DNA of 64,000 nt. Source: Corynespora cassiicola (lineage: Eukaryota > Ascomycota > Dothideomycetes > Pleosporales > Corynesporascaceae). Both the position numbers and the translations under genes were made by a program. Of this stretch, positions 22,153-33,440 are shown in pieces (the stretch's first letter is position 1; every line of letters starts with the position of its first letter). The stretch covers positions 682,001 through 746,000 of the forward strand of contig JAEUWY010000002.1 in NCBI GenBank assembly GCA_022059125.1. The letters run 5' to 3'. Under the pieces are notes generated by a model, which was not told the origin of the DNA, searched no databases, and saw nothing but the letters and a program-made list of their open reading frames with translations.

Positions 22153-24308
22153 GATTGCGAACGCGAGTCCTATTCCCCGTTTGCAGAGGTTTCGAATTGG
22201 GATGTCAGGCGTCGCGGTAGATGGGAGGGGGGGGCAGCACGTCCAGAAAGAAGGGCTTCCGAACGTGAGTCGTCGTTGTCGTCGTCGGCGTCGTTGACGT
22301 TCTGCCCGTATCAAAACTTGACGAAACGAAGCTTCGCACCATACCCTGGCGAATCCCTGATGTGCGGATCTTTTGTTTCGCCGGCGTTCCGAAACGGGCT
22401 TGTCTCGCCGAGAGCCGCACCGCACCGCACCGCCGCAAAACGAGGCGAAGGAGGGAACCGGAAAAAAAACAAGAAATGGGGCAAGGGTCCACCCATCCAG
22501 CTAATCCACCATCCATCGCAATCCCAAATGCGGATGCTTTGACCATCTCGTCCCAGGTCGGACGCTACCTCGATGAAGCGCGTGGATACCTAGCGTGCCC
22601 GTCTGCATCTCCGCACCTGACAAAGCATCATGTATGCACGGCAGAGCAGAGCAGAGCAGGGCAGGGCAGGGCAGGGCAGGGCAGGGCAGGGCAGGGCAGG
22701 GCAGGGCAGGGCAGGGCAGGGCAGAGGCACCCAAGAGCCACGACGACAAAGGACCAGCATCTCTTGCCCATTCGAAATTCACCCCCCACATTCCGCTGTC
22801 ACTCGTCGCACGTCCGGCCCATGGAATTACCCCAGGGTCATTGGCGGGCACGCCAAAACGCCTTCTTTTTTTCTCGCCTGCCTGGCAGGTAGATCGTTTC
22901 GCGGCAGATGGACAGACATGATGCCTCGGGCCAGCCAGATGACAATTTGTGCAAGGCCCTTGGTGGTGTTGTGCTGGCCTGGGTACCTAGGTAGTTAGGG
23001 TACTCGGTTTCGGCATCCGGGCTCGACACCTGCCGAATCGCGGGGCGGTAGGGCGACGCAGTCCCACCCCATTAGCAAGACTGGTTGCATCTGCACGGCC
23101 AATGACCCTGCAGCACAGCACCACCTGCACACAAACATCACATGAGACGGCTCGCCTGGCGCACTCACGCGCCCTCTGCGCTGCTCTGGCCTCTGGTTAG
23201 GGTTCAGTTCGGCCATCGGGAGACCCGACCTGTCATCTCCTCTGGGTCCAGGCGACACAGTAGGTACGGTAGGCACTCAATCCGGGATAAGCGTAGGTAG
23301 CGCAGCATAAGGCAGCTTGCCATAAAGTTTTGTGCCCCCCTCCCTCCCTCTTCCCCGTCTGCAGCCAGGCAAGGTTCGAGGCAGACCGAGTTCCCGTGGT
23401 TATGTAGTTCCAAATCTCTCCAGTGCCAGGCAGAGAGTCTAATTCGGGGGGAAAGGAGGGTTCCGCGCGAGGGAAGCCCAAGACGCCGAGTTTCACATTT
23501 GTGCAAGTAACCTTGGGGCAGACGAGGCCGTCTTTGCGACACTTGGACGTACACAAACACCCGACGGGGCAGGCAACAACCATGTTTGAAGTCGGAGATA
23601 TATATATAACGATGATGATAATAATAATAATAAAATAGATTTGGGGTTGGAGATTTCCGGGGTAAACTAATTTGATTTGTTGATATCGTGCACGTTGTTA
23701 TAATAGGGCCAGGTTACAGAGATGAAGCAGGGTTTACTTTGAATAAAACCAAAACAAAGAGGATATAGCCACTGCACACATTGTTCCAAGAGAGAACATG
23801 GACACACATTCCAGCATTCGTCGCGTCATGGCATGGCCTGGCCTCATGTCTTGCTTCCTTCCTGTTACGGAAGGAGCGACCCAAGTAGACCTTCATGCGC
23901 GACGTCCCCACCTTCCACTTTGGAATAGCACCTCCTCCTCCACGTGCCCCAAATAACTCATGTACAGATAAGATATCATAACGATAGGACGCGGCCATGT
24001 TGCCGCTCAGGTAAAAAAAAAAAAGTAAGTAGCTGAATGATATCCAGAGACCGTGGTCCAGGAGAGGGGTGACCCGGGTGAGGCCAAAACAAAGGAAAGG
24101 GATTATTTTTTGTAATCCAAGAACGCCGTCCGTCCCGGCGTAAGATCAGTAAAGGAAAGTAATTAGGTCGAGATGAACGGGCGGGAAGGGGGAATAGAAC
24201 TGCCGAATATGTACAGGGAAGAACCGTCCAAGATGTCGGGGCTTGTAATAGGAAAGCTCGATGGTGGAGAACGGTAGGCGGTGGGCCCATTCAGGCCCTT
24301 CAGAAGGG
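22153..24308. other. gene-free region with pentanucleotide repeat
   Basis: About 2.2 kb between mL54 and the next gene. Apart from the GCAGR pentamer array and an (ATA)n run near 23600-23635, I find no supported gene; ORFs here are short and change frame freely. It contains the mL54 promoter at its left edge. Confidence 0.5.
22641..22725 (+). repeat. (GCAGR)n pentanucleotide microsatellite
   Basis: About 17 units of 5 bp: first three GCAGA, then an unbroken run of GCAGG, ending GCAGA. Because 5 is not a multiple of 3, all frames are open through it, which creates spurious ORFs on both strands. Confidence 0.95.
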
Positions 24309-25151
24309 CTATATCCAGGCCAGAGGGGCAGGCGTGTGCGGGTTTCCGAAGCGGCTGCTGAACAGCGGCTGGATTTCGGCGAGGTAGTCGGCGGCGCAAA
24401 AGGTTGCGAGACCCCTCTCGCGGATGTGGGCAAGATCGGCCTCCATCTCAACGTCCCGAACCACACCGCCAAACTCCTCGGCGACTTCGTTGAGCTGCTC
24501 CAGCTCCCTTCCAAACGGGTGGGCAACCGCCTCTTCCTCAATGGTGGCATTGGCATTGAACATGTCGATGGACGTGCGGTGGGAGGAGCGGACAGAGCCA
24601 GTGCCCACACTGCCTCGGGGTCGGATGTTCTGGAGGGATCTCTTCTGGGCTAGGCGTTCGTGAGCACGCTTGCTGTGGGACAAGGCCCTCTCAGGAATGG
24701 CTGGGACGGGCTCGCCGGGCTCCTCCTTGAGCTGCTGCAGGTTTCCCGAGGATGCTGATCGTCGAACGCCCTTGTTGGCCGAGGCAAAGTATCCAGAGAG
24801 GTGGTTGTGCTTGGGCGAGGTGGGCGACATGTCCAGGGAGGAGGCATCGGTCAAGGTCTCGCGGGATCCATGGGATGAAGAGCGGGAGCGGCGGGTCGAG
24901 ACGGAGTTGTCTGAGTCCTCGGCGGAGTGAGTCGAGGAGGTCGAGGATGAAGCATGTCGCAGGGTGGAAATGTCCGGAGCATTGTAGGAGAGCATGTTGG
25001 TGGTGGAGATGAGGGCCACGGGCATGGAGATTTTGGCGCGGTCGATTTGCAGGCCGGCGTTCTTTACATTCTGGCCCTTGAGGGGTGGCGATGTGGGGTT
25101 GGGAGCATCGGAACGCTTGATGCGCTTGGTGAAGCCACGAGCAAGAGACAT
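24309..25151 (-). CDS. conserved Ser-rich fungal hypothetical protein
   Basis: Single exon, 280 residues from ATG MSLARGFTKRIKRSD. No domain is recognised. A basic N-terminus is followed by a structured-looking segment (LQIDRAKISMPVALISTTNML), then a long Ser/Arg-rich disordered stretch with potential phosphosites (SSSTSSTHSAEDSDNS; RRSRSSSHGS; LDMSPTSP), a SASSGNLQQLKEEPGEPVPA segment, and an acidic helical C-terminus (EEEAVAHPFGRELEQLNEVA). The continuous 843-bp frame, the ATG context and strong third-position GC bias support a real gene. It may be a regulatory or cytoskeletal protein, but nothing in the sequence shows its job. Upstream lies 2.6 kb of gene-free DNA. Confidence 0.78.
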   Translation of the reverse strand: MSLARGFTKRIKRSDAPNPTSPPLKGQNVKNAGLQIDRAKISMPVALISTTNMLSYNAPDISTLRHASSSTSSTHSAEDSDNSVSTRRSRSSSHGSRETLTDASSLDMSPTSPKHNHLSGYFASANKGVRRSASSGNLQQLKEEPGEPVPAIPERALSHSKRAHERLAQKRSLQNIRPRGSVGTGSVRSSHRTSIDMFNANATIEEEAVAHPFGRELEQLNEVAEEFGGVVRDVEMEADLAHIRERGLATFCAADYLAEIQPLFSSRFGNPHTPAPLAWI

Positions 25152-26120
25152 GACGGTGGATTAATTTGGAGGTTGATTTGCGAGTATTGCAAAAAGAGGC
25201 CAAATGTTCGGTTTAAGGGCCGGCAATCCTCTGGCGCCAATGGAGCGAGGGGAGTTGGCGGCGCGTCTGCACGACGGCGGGGCGTGGCCGCGGATAAATT
25301 GGCTCCTTCCAGAAGGCACGCGGGCAGGGCTCGATTGGACGAGGTCACGGGCTCGATGCGGTAGCAGAGGGTCAACTATGGTTGCAGCAGAGCGGGCGCC
25401 TGTCGCAGAGCTGTAGCAGGCGAGAGTGCGAGTCACCTGGCTGTCGAGGGAGGGCACTACTGCTGCGTCGGGGTCGCGTGTACCGTCGGCGTGTGGTGGG
25501 CGTGCCGTTCGGGGTTGTACTTGTGATACTGCACAGTCGCAGGACAAGAGTCCGGCACAGTCGCAATGGTGCAGAGTTGGCCTTGGGGGTTTGACGGGGC
25601 CGGCGGTGCGGGTTCTTGGGGTTTGAAGGGCGCAGTTGGCACTGGGAGTGTTTGTCCTGGGGCTGGCTCGCAGCGGGCGGATCCAAAATAATGGCGAATG
25701 AGGGATGGCGAAGGGAAAAAGCTGTCTGTCAAAGAGCGTGATGGGCGTCCAGCCTGTCGTAAGGAGCGAACAACCGGGCCGCGAAGAGAGGGAGTGAAGC
25801 TGCCGTGAAGCCTGGCGGTCACGCAGTGGGGGGTGGGTGAAGGAAGGGAGGAGGTTGAGGAGCGGGCTCTGGAGAAGCAGAAAGCAAGACCAGGCTCGAC
25901 CAGGGGAAGTCAGAGTTGAAAAAGCTAGCGACCAACAGCCAGCTCAACGGGGGCGGAGGCAAGCCGCGTCGTCCTGTCGAGCAGAGATTGGCAGGATGGC
26001 CAGGGTCGGTCGAGGTGCTGGCCGGCAGCCAACGACAGCAGCGCCAGGCCAACGACAGCGAGGCGCACAGGGCCAGGGCTCCGCCGCCGCCCGCCAAAGT
26101 GGGCACGGCAGCCCATGGGC

Positions 26121-26180
26121 AGGCATCGCAAGGCCTCGCAGGGCCTCGCAGGGCCTCGCAGGGCATTGCAGGCCGTCGCA
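26121..26180 (+). repeat. 10-bp tandem repeat (GGCCTCGCAG type)
   Basis: Six consecutive 10-bp units, three identical and the others with one to three changes. Confidence 0.85.
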
Positions 26181-26669
26181 TCGAGTCTAGCCCGGGCCGT
26201 GTTTGCCAGCAGCGTCGAGGGGCGCGTCCAATCGGGCGCACCTGGAATGCCCACCCCCGTCCGCCCAGCCCGCAAGAGCGCGAAACCGCCTGGGGGGGCC
26301 ATGCGCGGCGGCAGCGGGCCAGGCACGCTGCGCATGGAGCCCTCGCATCTGGCTTGTTTCACACCCAGAGACAGATGCGCCGTCTCCTCAGTTTGATGGC
26401 CCGGCGCATTTCGAGAGCGTCTGTGCCTGGCCGCACTTTCATGACGCTGCCCAAAGAGTGAAGCTCAGCGCCGGCCCATGACGCGCGCGGTCGAACGACC
26501 AGATGCCAATTCTCCGGCCGCCTCCAGCATTCACGTCCCCGGCCGGCGGTAGAGGGTCGGCGTATCAGGAGACGGGCTACCCGCTGCGTTGGCCTGCGCT
26601 GGCCTGCGCTGGCCTCTCGCTCCGCCGCGCTGTACTGTGCTGTGCTGTGCTGGACGTGCTGTGTGCTGT

Positions 26670-26714
26670 GCGTGCTGCGTGCTGCGTGCTGCGTGCTGCG
26701 TGCTGCGTGCTGTG
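26670..26714 (+). repeat. 7-bp tandem repeat (GTGCTGC)
   Basis: Six units of GTGCTGC with slight edge decay, next to shorter GTGCT repeats from about 26636. Confidence 0.85.
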
Positions 26715-27802
26715 CCTCGCGCGGGGGGGGTCCAGGCGCCAAATGCCCGCCGTTCACTCGATGGCGTCAGTCAGCAGCTGCATCGTGCTTAGGAGAGTTT
26801 GCTTCGCGAGGCTCCCTGCCATGGCCCCGATCGGAGCGTTTCCCCCTCGCGTGGGCCCGTCATTGTTTCAAAACGTGAACCTTGGGCGAGACGGCGCCTG
26901 CCATGCTCCATCGCCCATCATCACACGCTGCCCGCGTCATCGCAAAAATAGAGAACCCGCGGCTTCTCGTCCGCCAGCGTCCGCCAGTCTGGCCTGTCTG
27001 GCCCTTTCAGCCAGCCCGCTGGCCTCTGCTCTGCCTTGCAGCAGCCGGCTCCCTCAACCGAGGGCGATCAGCCGGCCCAGCAAAACTAGCCCACACCCAG
27101 CTGCTCCACCAAATTTTGATGAACTCGGCCCAGCCCTATTCTGAGATTTGCGGCGTCAATAGTCTGATCAACAATCAACCGACTCAGTATTGCGGTGACT
27201 CACGCAAAAGAAATCGCCCCCTCCTCACGCAGGCTGTCGGCGCCGTTGCTTCGGAGACAAAAGCAACCATTCGCTATTTTTGCATCCGCCCAAAAGAAAC
27301 CAGAAACCCCCCGAAACGGCTATGAAGCCAAGTGCCGAGGTCGCCTCGCCGACCTCTCACGAATAACAACTTCAGGGCTGACCTGCGACCATTGATCCCT
27401 TTTTTTTTTCTCTCAAACATTTTCAATTCGTGCATTTCTATCTCGTATCGAATGTGGTATCTGAACTGCTAGCAAACGACTTTTTTTTCTGCTTCCTTCT
27501 GTGCCACTTTGCTCGGCCACCCCGACGCTTGTTTTTCTGGCTCGACTCGTTGTAGTGGTGCGCTTGTCGGCCGTACTCGCCCTGTCAGCACTTCTCGATT
27601 CATGCGAAGCTTCATGCCTTCAATGCGGTCTGTAGAACATTGGCTACCTAGCGGACGCACCCGGAACCGCACGCCGGGTTAGCAGCTCCATGGATGGGGG
27701 AGCACCTGGGGCAGCGCGGCTGGTGGGGTGCTCTCGACCCAGGTCCACCCATGGCTGTCGTCAAAGGGTCTCGTCTGTGTGCATGACGGGGACACGGCCG
27801 TC

Positions 27803-29493
27803 TTACTCTTCCATCGACTCCCATCCCTCGCCGCCACTCTTGCCTTCCTCCTCGTCTTCACCTTCCTCAGAATCAGAGTCGGTGTCAGACTCTTCTAAGC
27901 CAACCAGGCGCTCTTTGCCGTCACCCTTGATCTGCGGCACCTTGTTCGCAAACGCCGACCGAACAGCTGCGTTGGTGCTCGTGTCCCAAATCTGTACCGC
28001 TCCTTTGCTTCCCGCCACCGCCAGCCTGAACCCGACCTCTTTGTCGGGCGCAAACGTGGTCGAGAACACCTTGCCCACCCCCAGGTCTCGTGAGACCACC
28101 ATGCTGGGTCCGTTCTCCTGCACGTTCCACAGCTTGACCTGCTTGTCTGTCGACCCGGTGGCCAGATAGCCTGGGATGACGGGGTTGATATCGAAGGACG
28201 AGATGGATTCGTCATGGGCCTGGAGTACCCACACCGGCTTCGATCCAGAAGGATCCGTGGGTGCGTTTCGGGCATCGTGGTAGTGGATCATACCATTCTC
28301 CGTCGAAACCTGTTCCATGTCAGCATCTCAGTCGCATGGTAGGATGCAAGGCACTTACGTAGAAGTAGTTGGGGTCGTGGGGGTTCCACCTCACGTTCTC
28401 GATATCGCTCTCCACACCCCACCGCGGGGCCTTTGCATCGGGCGCACGCATATCCGCAGCCACAATCGTACGATCATAGCTGCCGCTGAGGAGAATGGTC
28501 GATTCGACGGGGTGCCACGTCACCGACGAAACCTTGTCCGTGTGGTAAGTGTAAGATTTGGCGCAGGATGTGGTGTTGAGGTCCCAGAGTTTGATGGTCT
28601 TGTCCGCGGACGACGAGGCCAGAAGGTTCCTGTGGTGGCGGTTGGCAGCCAGGGATAGAACGGCATCGACGTGGAAGCTGTCGTTTGCCTTCTTAGACTT
28701 CTTTTTCTTCTTCTTTTTCTTTTCCGCATTCTCGGCATCTTCAGAACCTTGGCCCAGGATAGCATCGGGATACATGCTATCCACAACATCCAGGTTCCAC
28801 AGCTCGATGTCGGGCTCCATGGTTCCTATCGCGACAAAATTGCCGCGAGCATCCTTGTCGGTGACGTTCTTTCCGACTGGCACATCGAGCCATTCGACGG
28901 CCAGTGGAATAGCGGGCAACATGATGTCGTGGTGAACGTAAAGGTTATCCGCCTCGTCTTCGTATACATAGACTTCGAGATGCGCAACTTCATCTTCTAT
29001 GCGCCCGGCGAGAACCAGGTTGTCTGTGGCCAAAATCTGCAGTTCCTCGCGCTCCTCGTCGTCCTCCTCTTGCCCTTCCATCGTGATGTAAGGATCGTCC
29101 TCGTTGTTCTCGTGAAAGACCAGGTTCTTGACGTTTCCAAACATGGCCATGGTATCGCCGGCGCCCTCAGTTCCGTCGTCGTCGTCATAGTGCTCCAAGT
29201 CGTACTCTTTGAGGTCGTCGTCAATTTCTCTGCGAGAACATTAATACTGCGGCCAAAGATTTAATTCTGTATACGCACTCAGTATCCTTGGAAGCAGTTG
29301 CCTTTCCAGAGCCGCCGCTTTCCTTTTGCTTCTTCTCTTCCTGTGCCTCTTCCAAGTCTTCTTTCGCGTCGTCCAACTGTAGCTTCGCAAGCTGTGAAAT
29401 GCGCTCGTACTCGTCCTCGTCAAACACGTATTTTGTAGGGAAGGGCGCCGCAAATCCGCGCGGCACCCACGTCGTGGCCGTGATCATAGACAT
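27803..29493 (-). CDS. PWP1: PWP1, WD40 ribosome-biogenesis protein
   Basis: Three exons, 29493-29279, 29229-28359 and 28309-27803, giving 530 residues. The start MSMITATTWVPRGFAAPFP is the conserved PWP1 N-terminus. Acidic stretches (EEAQEEKKQKE; EGQEEDDEEREE) follow, then WD repeats: LAVEWLDVPVG/GTMEPDIELWNLD, a KKKKKKKKSKK linker, HVDAVLSLAANRHHRNLLASSS.../IKLWDL, VSSVTWHPVESTILLSGSYD, IENVRWNPHDPNYFYVS, ISSFDINPVIPGYLATGSTDKQVKLWNV, VGKVFSTTFAPDKEVGFRLAVAGS/VQIWDT. It ends with an acidic ESDTDSDSEEGEDEEE tail. The family acts in the nucleolus in 25S/5.8S rRNA maturation and 60S assembly. Introns use GTGCGT and GTAAGT donors. Divergent from PRP16. Confidence 0.94.
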
Positions 29494-29897
29494 TGCGCCA
29501 AGGTTGTAAGAAAAATTTCCGTGAACCTGCGAAGGTCAAGTGGGATAGCCAGCTGGGAAAACTTTTGGGAATTTTTGGTGGCGGGGCTGATCGTAGCCCC
29601 ATGGTGGCCCGAGCTTCAGGTTCCGAGCGCCGACAATTATCTTCGACATCTTAACTTGATGCTCTGTCGGCTCCACAATCCACTCTCCCGATTCCAAAAA
29701 GCCGCATTGCGCTACACATCTGGTAGCTACCCAGGTTCTTTCCTAGGACTGTAATGAAATAAAAGCCGCTCCTTCCCACCCCGTCCCGATTAAAGAGCCT
29801 GAGCTTCAGGTTCCCCATCGACCCAGCGACTCAACGTCCCAATCCCCATATACACAAAGCACCACCAACTTCCTCGACCCCTTCAGCCTTACCCACT
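29494..29897. promoter_or_regulatory. divergent promoter region, PWP1 / PRP16
   Basis: 404-bp spacer between divergent starts. It contains one copy of the repeat family found downstream of PRP16 (about 29651-29722), and two copies of GAGCTTCAGGTTCC (near 29610 and 29800). Confidence 0.55.
29651..29722 (+). repeat. dispersed repeat copy A (upstream of PRP16)
   Basis: Contains GCTCTGTCGGCTCCACAATC, a CCAAAAAGCCGC block and TTGCGCTACACATC. The same blocks recur in the array at 32859-33121. Confidence 0.75.
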
Positions 29898-32852
29898 ATG
29901 GACCGGGGAAACAGCCCCAAGCGGCGCAGGGTCGATTCCGAACAGTTCTCAGTCGCTCCGCGACCAAAGTTTCTCAAACGCGACCGCGACCGCCGAGGTA
30001 CACCGGCCCATTCATCTCGAGGCAGCACACCGCGACGAAATGAAAACGACCGTGAGCCACACCAACAGTCCTTCGAGGGCCCCGAACCCCTCATAGATGA
30101 TCTCGACTCTATGGCGCTGGATCGCGACTGGTATGGCGGCGAAGAAAATGGGCACACCTTTGGCGACGATTCGCATAACCCGTTTGGCACGGATAGCACC
30201 TGGCTGGATCAGCAGCGTGAGGCTGCTTTGACGGAAAAGAAACAGAATGGCAGAGTCAGTGCCCGGCAAGTTCAGAAACAGAAGGATGTAGACGCATGGG
30301 AGACCAACAGGATGTTGCAATCCGGCGTGGCGCAGAGGAGAACGTTTGAGAACGACTTCGACGATGATGATGATTCTACCCGCGTCCACATTCTGGTTCA
30401 CGATCTCAAACCCCCATTTCTAGACGGAAAGAAGGTCTTCACAAAGCAGCTGGATCCAGTACCAGCCGTTCGCGATCCTCAGAGCGACATGGCCGTTTTC
30501 AGTCGTAGGGGAAGTAGGGTGGTGAAGGAAAAGAGACAGCAAAAGGAGCGCCAGAAACAGGCCCATGAAGCTACCAATATTGCTGGAACTGCCCTGGGTA
30601 ACATTATGGGAATTAAGGAAGACGACGGCGATAGTGCGGCCCCAGCATTAGCAGAAGAGGAGGAACAAAAGGGCGGTAGCAAATTCGCAGAGCATCTAAA
30701 GCAGAGCGAAGGGCAAAGTGCCTTTAGTAAGAGCAAGACCTTGCGAGAGCAGCGACAATACCTTCCTGCATTTGCGGTGCGCGAAGAACTCCTCCGTGTG
30801 ATCCGAGACAATCAAGTCGTCATCGTAGTGGGCCAGACGGGTTCTGGAAAGACAACACAGTTGACGCAATTTCTCTACGAGGACGGCTATGCCAAGAACG
30901 GCCTCATTGGATGCACACAACCGCGTCGTGTTGCTGCTATGAGCGTTGCAAAACGTGTTAGCGAAGAGATGCAAGTCAGGCTAGGGGGGCTGGTGGGATA
31001 CGCGATTCGATTCGAGGACTGCACCAGCAAGGAAACATCTATAAAGTACATGACGGACGGAGTTTTACTCCGTGAATCGCTGGTCGAGCCTGACCTTGAC
31101 AAGTACTCTTGCATCATTATGGATGAAGCTCACGAACGTGCGCTGAACACGGATGTCCTCATGGGGCTTATCAAGAAGGTTCTGGCTCGAAGGAGAGACT
31201 TGAGGCTCATTGTAACGTCGGCCACTATGAACTCTGAGCGCTTTTCCCGCTTCTATGGAGGTGCGCCAGAATTCATTATTCCAGGACGAACCTTTCCAGT
31301 CGATATACAGTTCTCTCGGTCGCCTTGCGAAGACTATGTCGACAGCGCAGTTAGACAGGTGCTCGCAATCCACGTCTCACAGGGCCCAGGTGACATACTT
31401 GTGTTCATGACTGGACAAGAAGACATCGAAATCACTTGCGAGCTTGTCGCCGAAAGGCTGAAACTTCTCAATGACCCTCCCAAACTCAGCATTTTGCCCA
31501 TTTACAGTCAGATGCCAGCGGACCTGCAGGCTAAGATCTTTGACCGAGCGGCGCCCGGCGTACGCAAAGTCATTGTAGCCACAAACATCGCCGAAACCAG
31601 TCTGACAGTCGACGGTATCATGTACGTGGTGGATTCTGGATTTTCTAAGCTGAAGGTGTATAACCCAAAGATGGGCATGGACACACTCCAGATCACGCCA
31701 ATATCACAAGCAAACGCTTCCCAGAGAGCGGGTCGTGCAGGCCGCACTGGACCAGGAAAATGTTTCCATTTGTATATGGAGCGTGCATTCCGCGACGAGT
31801 TCTATATCCAAACCATTCCAGAGATTCAGAGGACGAACCTGGCCAACACAGTCCTGCTTCTGAAGTCCCTGGGTGTCAAAGACTTGTTAGACTTTGACTT
31901 TATGGATCCTCCACCACAGGACACCATTACGACATCCTTGTTCGACCTCTGGGCATTGGGCGCACTGGACAACATAGGAAACCTTACACCCCTTGGCCGC
32001 ACGATGACGGCTTTCCCCATGGACCCTTCCTTGGCCAAGCTCATCATCACTGCAGTCGAGTATGAGTGTAGCGATGAGATGTTGACAGTCGTGTCAATGC
32101 TGTCAGTGCCTAGCGTCTTTTACCGACCCAAGGAGCGACAGGAAGAGTCGGATGCTGCAAGAGAAAAGTTCTTTGTCCCTGAATCCGACCACCTCACACT
32201 TTTGCACGTCTACACGCAGTGGAAGGTCAATGGTTACTCGGATGGTTGGTGCATTCGGCACTTTTTGCATCCAAAGGCACTTCGCCGAGCCAAGGAAATC
32301 CGTGAACAGCTTCAAGATATCATGAAGATGCAAAAGATGGAATTGAAAAGTTGCGGTACGGACTGGGACGTCCTCAGGAAGTGCATCTGTTCGGGATACT
32401 ACCACCAAGCAGCCAAAGTCAAAGGTATTGGAGAATACATTAATCTGAGGACAAGCGTCACCATCCAGCTGCACCCCACCAGTGCACTGTATGGTCTCGG
32501 GTACCTGCCTGATTATGTCGTCTATCACGAACTCATTCTCACCTCGAAAGAATACATGTCTTGCGTCACTTCGGTTGACCCTCACTGGCTCGCAGATCTT
32601 GGCGCCGTCTTCTATTCTATCAAAGAGAAGGGATATTCTTCACGTGACAAGAAGATTTATGAGAGCGAGTTCAATCGCAAAGCGGAGTTGGAGGCGAAGA
32701 TGGCCGAGGACAAGGCAAAGGAGGAGGCCAGGATTGCAGAGGAAGAGAACGCTCCTCTTGTGAAGAGGCCCGGCGCATCCAAGGTGAAGCAGGTCACCGA
32801 TGGAGTGGTGAAGAAGCCTATTGGAAAATATAAGCGCAGGGGCGGGTTTTAG
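29898..32852 (+). CDS. PRP16: PRP16/DHX38 DEAH-box splicing helicase
   Basis: Single exon, 984 residues. The N-terminal 300 residues are charged and poorly conserved. Helicase motifs: [10 protein letters not shown] (Walker A, from about residue 312), [15 protein letters not shown] (Ia), DEAH (about 409-412), SAT (about 441-443), a MTGQEDIE block, [14 protein letters not shown] (V) and [15 protein letters not shown] (VI, from about 609), then the winged-helix, ratchet and OB-fold domains ending in [21 protein letters not shown]. The N-terminal [15 protein letters not shown] and the [21 protein letters not shown] segment identify Prp16 rather than Prp2 or Prp22. It drives the remodelling after the first splicing step. 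Intronless here. It is flanked by repeat copies on both sides. Confidence 0.95.
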   Translation: MDRGNSPKRRRVDSEQFSVAPRPKFLKRDRDRRGTPAHSSRGSTPRRNENDREPHQQSFEGPEPLIDDLDSMALDRDWYGGEENGHTFGDDSHNPFGTDSTWLDQQREAALTEKKQNGRVSARQVQKQKDVDAWETNRMLQSGVAQRRTFENDFDDDDDSTRVHILVHDLKPPFLDGKKVFTKQLDPVPAVRDPQSDMAVFSRRGSRVVKEKRQQKERQKQAHEATNIAGTALGNIMGIKEDDGDSAAPALAEEEEQKGGSKFAEHLKQSEGQSAFSKSKTLREQRQYLPAFAVREELLRVIRDNQVVIVVGQTGSGKTTQLTQFLYEDGYAKNGLIGCTQPRRVAAMSVAKRVSEEMQVRLGGLVGYAIRFEDCTSKETSIKYMTDGVLLRESLVEPDLDKYSCIIMDEAHERALNTDVLMGLIKKVLARRRDLRLIVTSATMNSERFSRFYGGAPEFIIPGRTFPVDIQFSRSPCEDYVDSAVRQVLAIHVSQGPGDILVFMTGQEDIEITCELVAERLKLLNDPPKLSILPIYSQMPADLQAKIFDRAAPGVRKVIVATNIAETSLTVDGIMYVVDSGFSKLKVYNPKMGMDTLQITPISQANASQRAGRAGRTGPGKCFHLYMERAFRDEFYIQTIPEIQRTNLANTVLLLKSLGVKDLLDFDFMDPPPQDTITTSLFDLWALGALDNIGNLTPLGRTMTAFPMDPSLAKLIITAVEYECSDEMLTVVSMLSVPSVFYRPKERQEESDAAREKFFVPESDHLTLLHVYTQWKVNGYSDGWCIRHFLHPKALRRAKEIREQLQDIMKMQKMELKSCGTDWDVLRKCICSGYYHQAAKVKGIGEYINLRTSVTIQLHPTSALYGLGYLPDYVVYHELILTSKEYMSCVTSVDPHWLADLGAVFYSIKEKGYSSRDKKIYESEFNRKAELEAKMAEDKAKEEARIAEEENAPLVKRPGASKVKQVTDGVVKKPIGKYKRRGGF

Positions 32853-33440
32853 AAGCTACTTAATGCTTTGTCGGCTCCATAATCAACTTTTCTGATCCAA
32901 AAAAGCCGCGACTTAATGCTTTGTGTTCTCCACAATCAATTCTTCTGATTCAGAAAGACAACCTGTGGTCTTTTTTTTATAACAACCACTTAATACTATG
33001 TCGGCTCCATAAGCAACTCACCCAATCCAAAAAAAAAAAAAGCTGCGACTTAATGCTCTGTGTTCTTCATAATCAACTCTTCTAACCTTCCAGAAAGCCC
33101 GTGTTGCGCTAGACATCCGAGCTGTGCGGGTCGGCCGAACACAAATAGCACCTGGTGAGTGTGGCGCCCAGCTCACAGCCACGGCCTTGGCAAACCCTTG
33201 ACCACATCGTCAGCTCCGCCGAAACGGTTGCGCGGCATCTCGTCTCACAACCAACAATTCACTTTTCTCCGTATTCACTACTCCTCAATCGCTTTGCGGA
33301 GGTCATCGCAACCCATTTTCCGAATCAAAATCGCCAAGCGCCAAAGCACCCTCGCGATCCCGCTTCCTCGGCATCTCGCAGCTCCGCATAGCTGTCCATA
33401 CGCACCCCAGCTTTCTTCCTCCACACACGCAGCCGTCACA
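32853..33440. other. intergenic region with degenerate repeat array
   Basis: Spacer between PRP16 and the kinase gene. The left half is filled by the four-copy array; the right half is the kinase 5' region. Confidence 0.6.
32859..33121 (+). repeat. four-copy degenerate tandem repeat 3' of PRP16
   Basis: Copies begin at about 32859, 32912, 32989 and 33049, each opening with CTTAAT(G/A)CT. They share the pattern (TCGGCTCC or TGTTCT), (CATAATCAAC), a CTGATCC/CAGAAAG block and AAAAGC(C/T)GCGA. Spacing is 53, 77 and 60 bp. The last copy extends into TTGCGCTAGACATC, as in copy A at 29651-29722. Confidence 0.85.

Larger units (their letters stand above)
25152..27802. other. long GC-rich gene-free tract with short tandem repeats
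   Basis: About 2.65 kb between the hypothetical gene start and the 3' end of PWP1. Many overlapping ORFs in all frames reflect high GC rather than coding. Contains a 10-bp array (26121-26180) and a 7-bp array (26670-26714). It may be a long promoter/5'UTR for the hypothetical gene. No protein family recognised on either strand. Confidence 0.5.

Noticed and set aside
22641..22725. Repeat array that might be taken for a CRISPR or a coding repeat protein
   Set aside because: It is a plain 5-bp microsatellite without spacers, in a eukaryotic genome; the ORFs through it exist only because no stop codon occurs in the unit.
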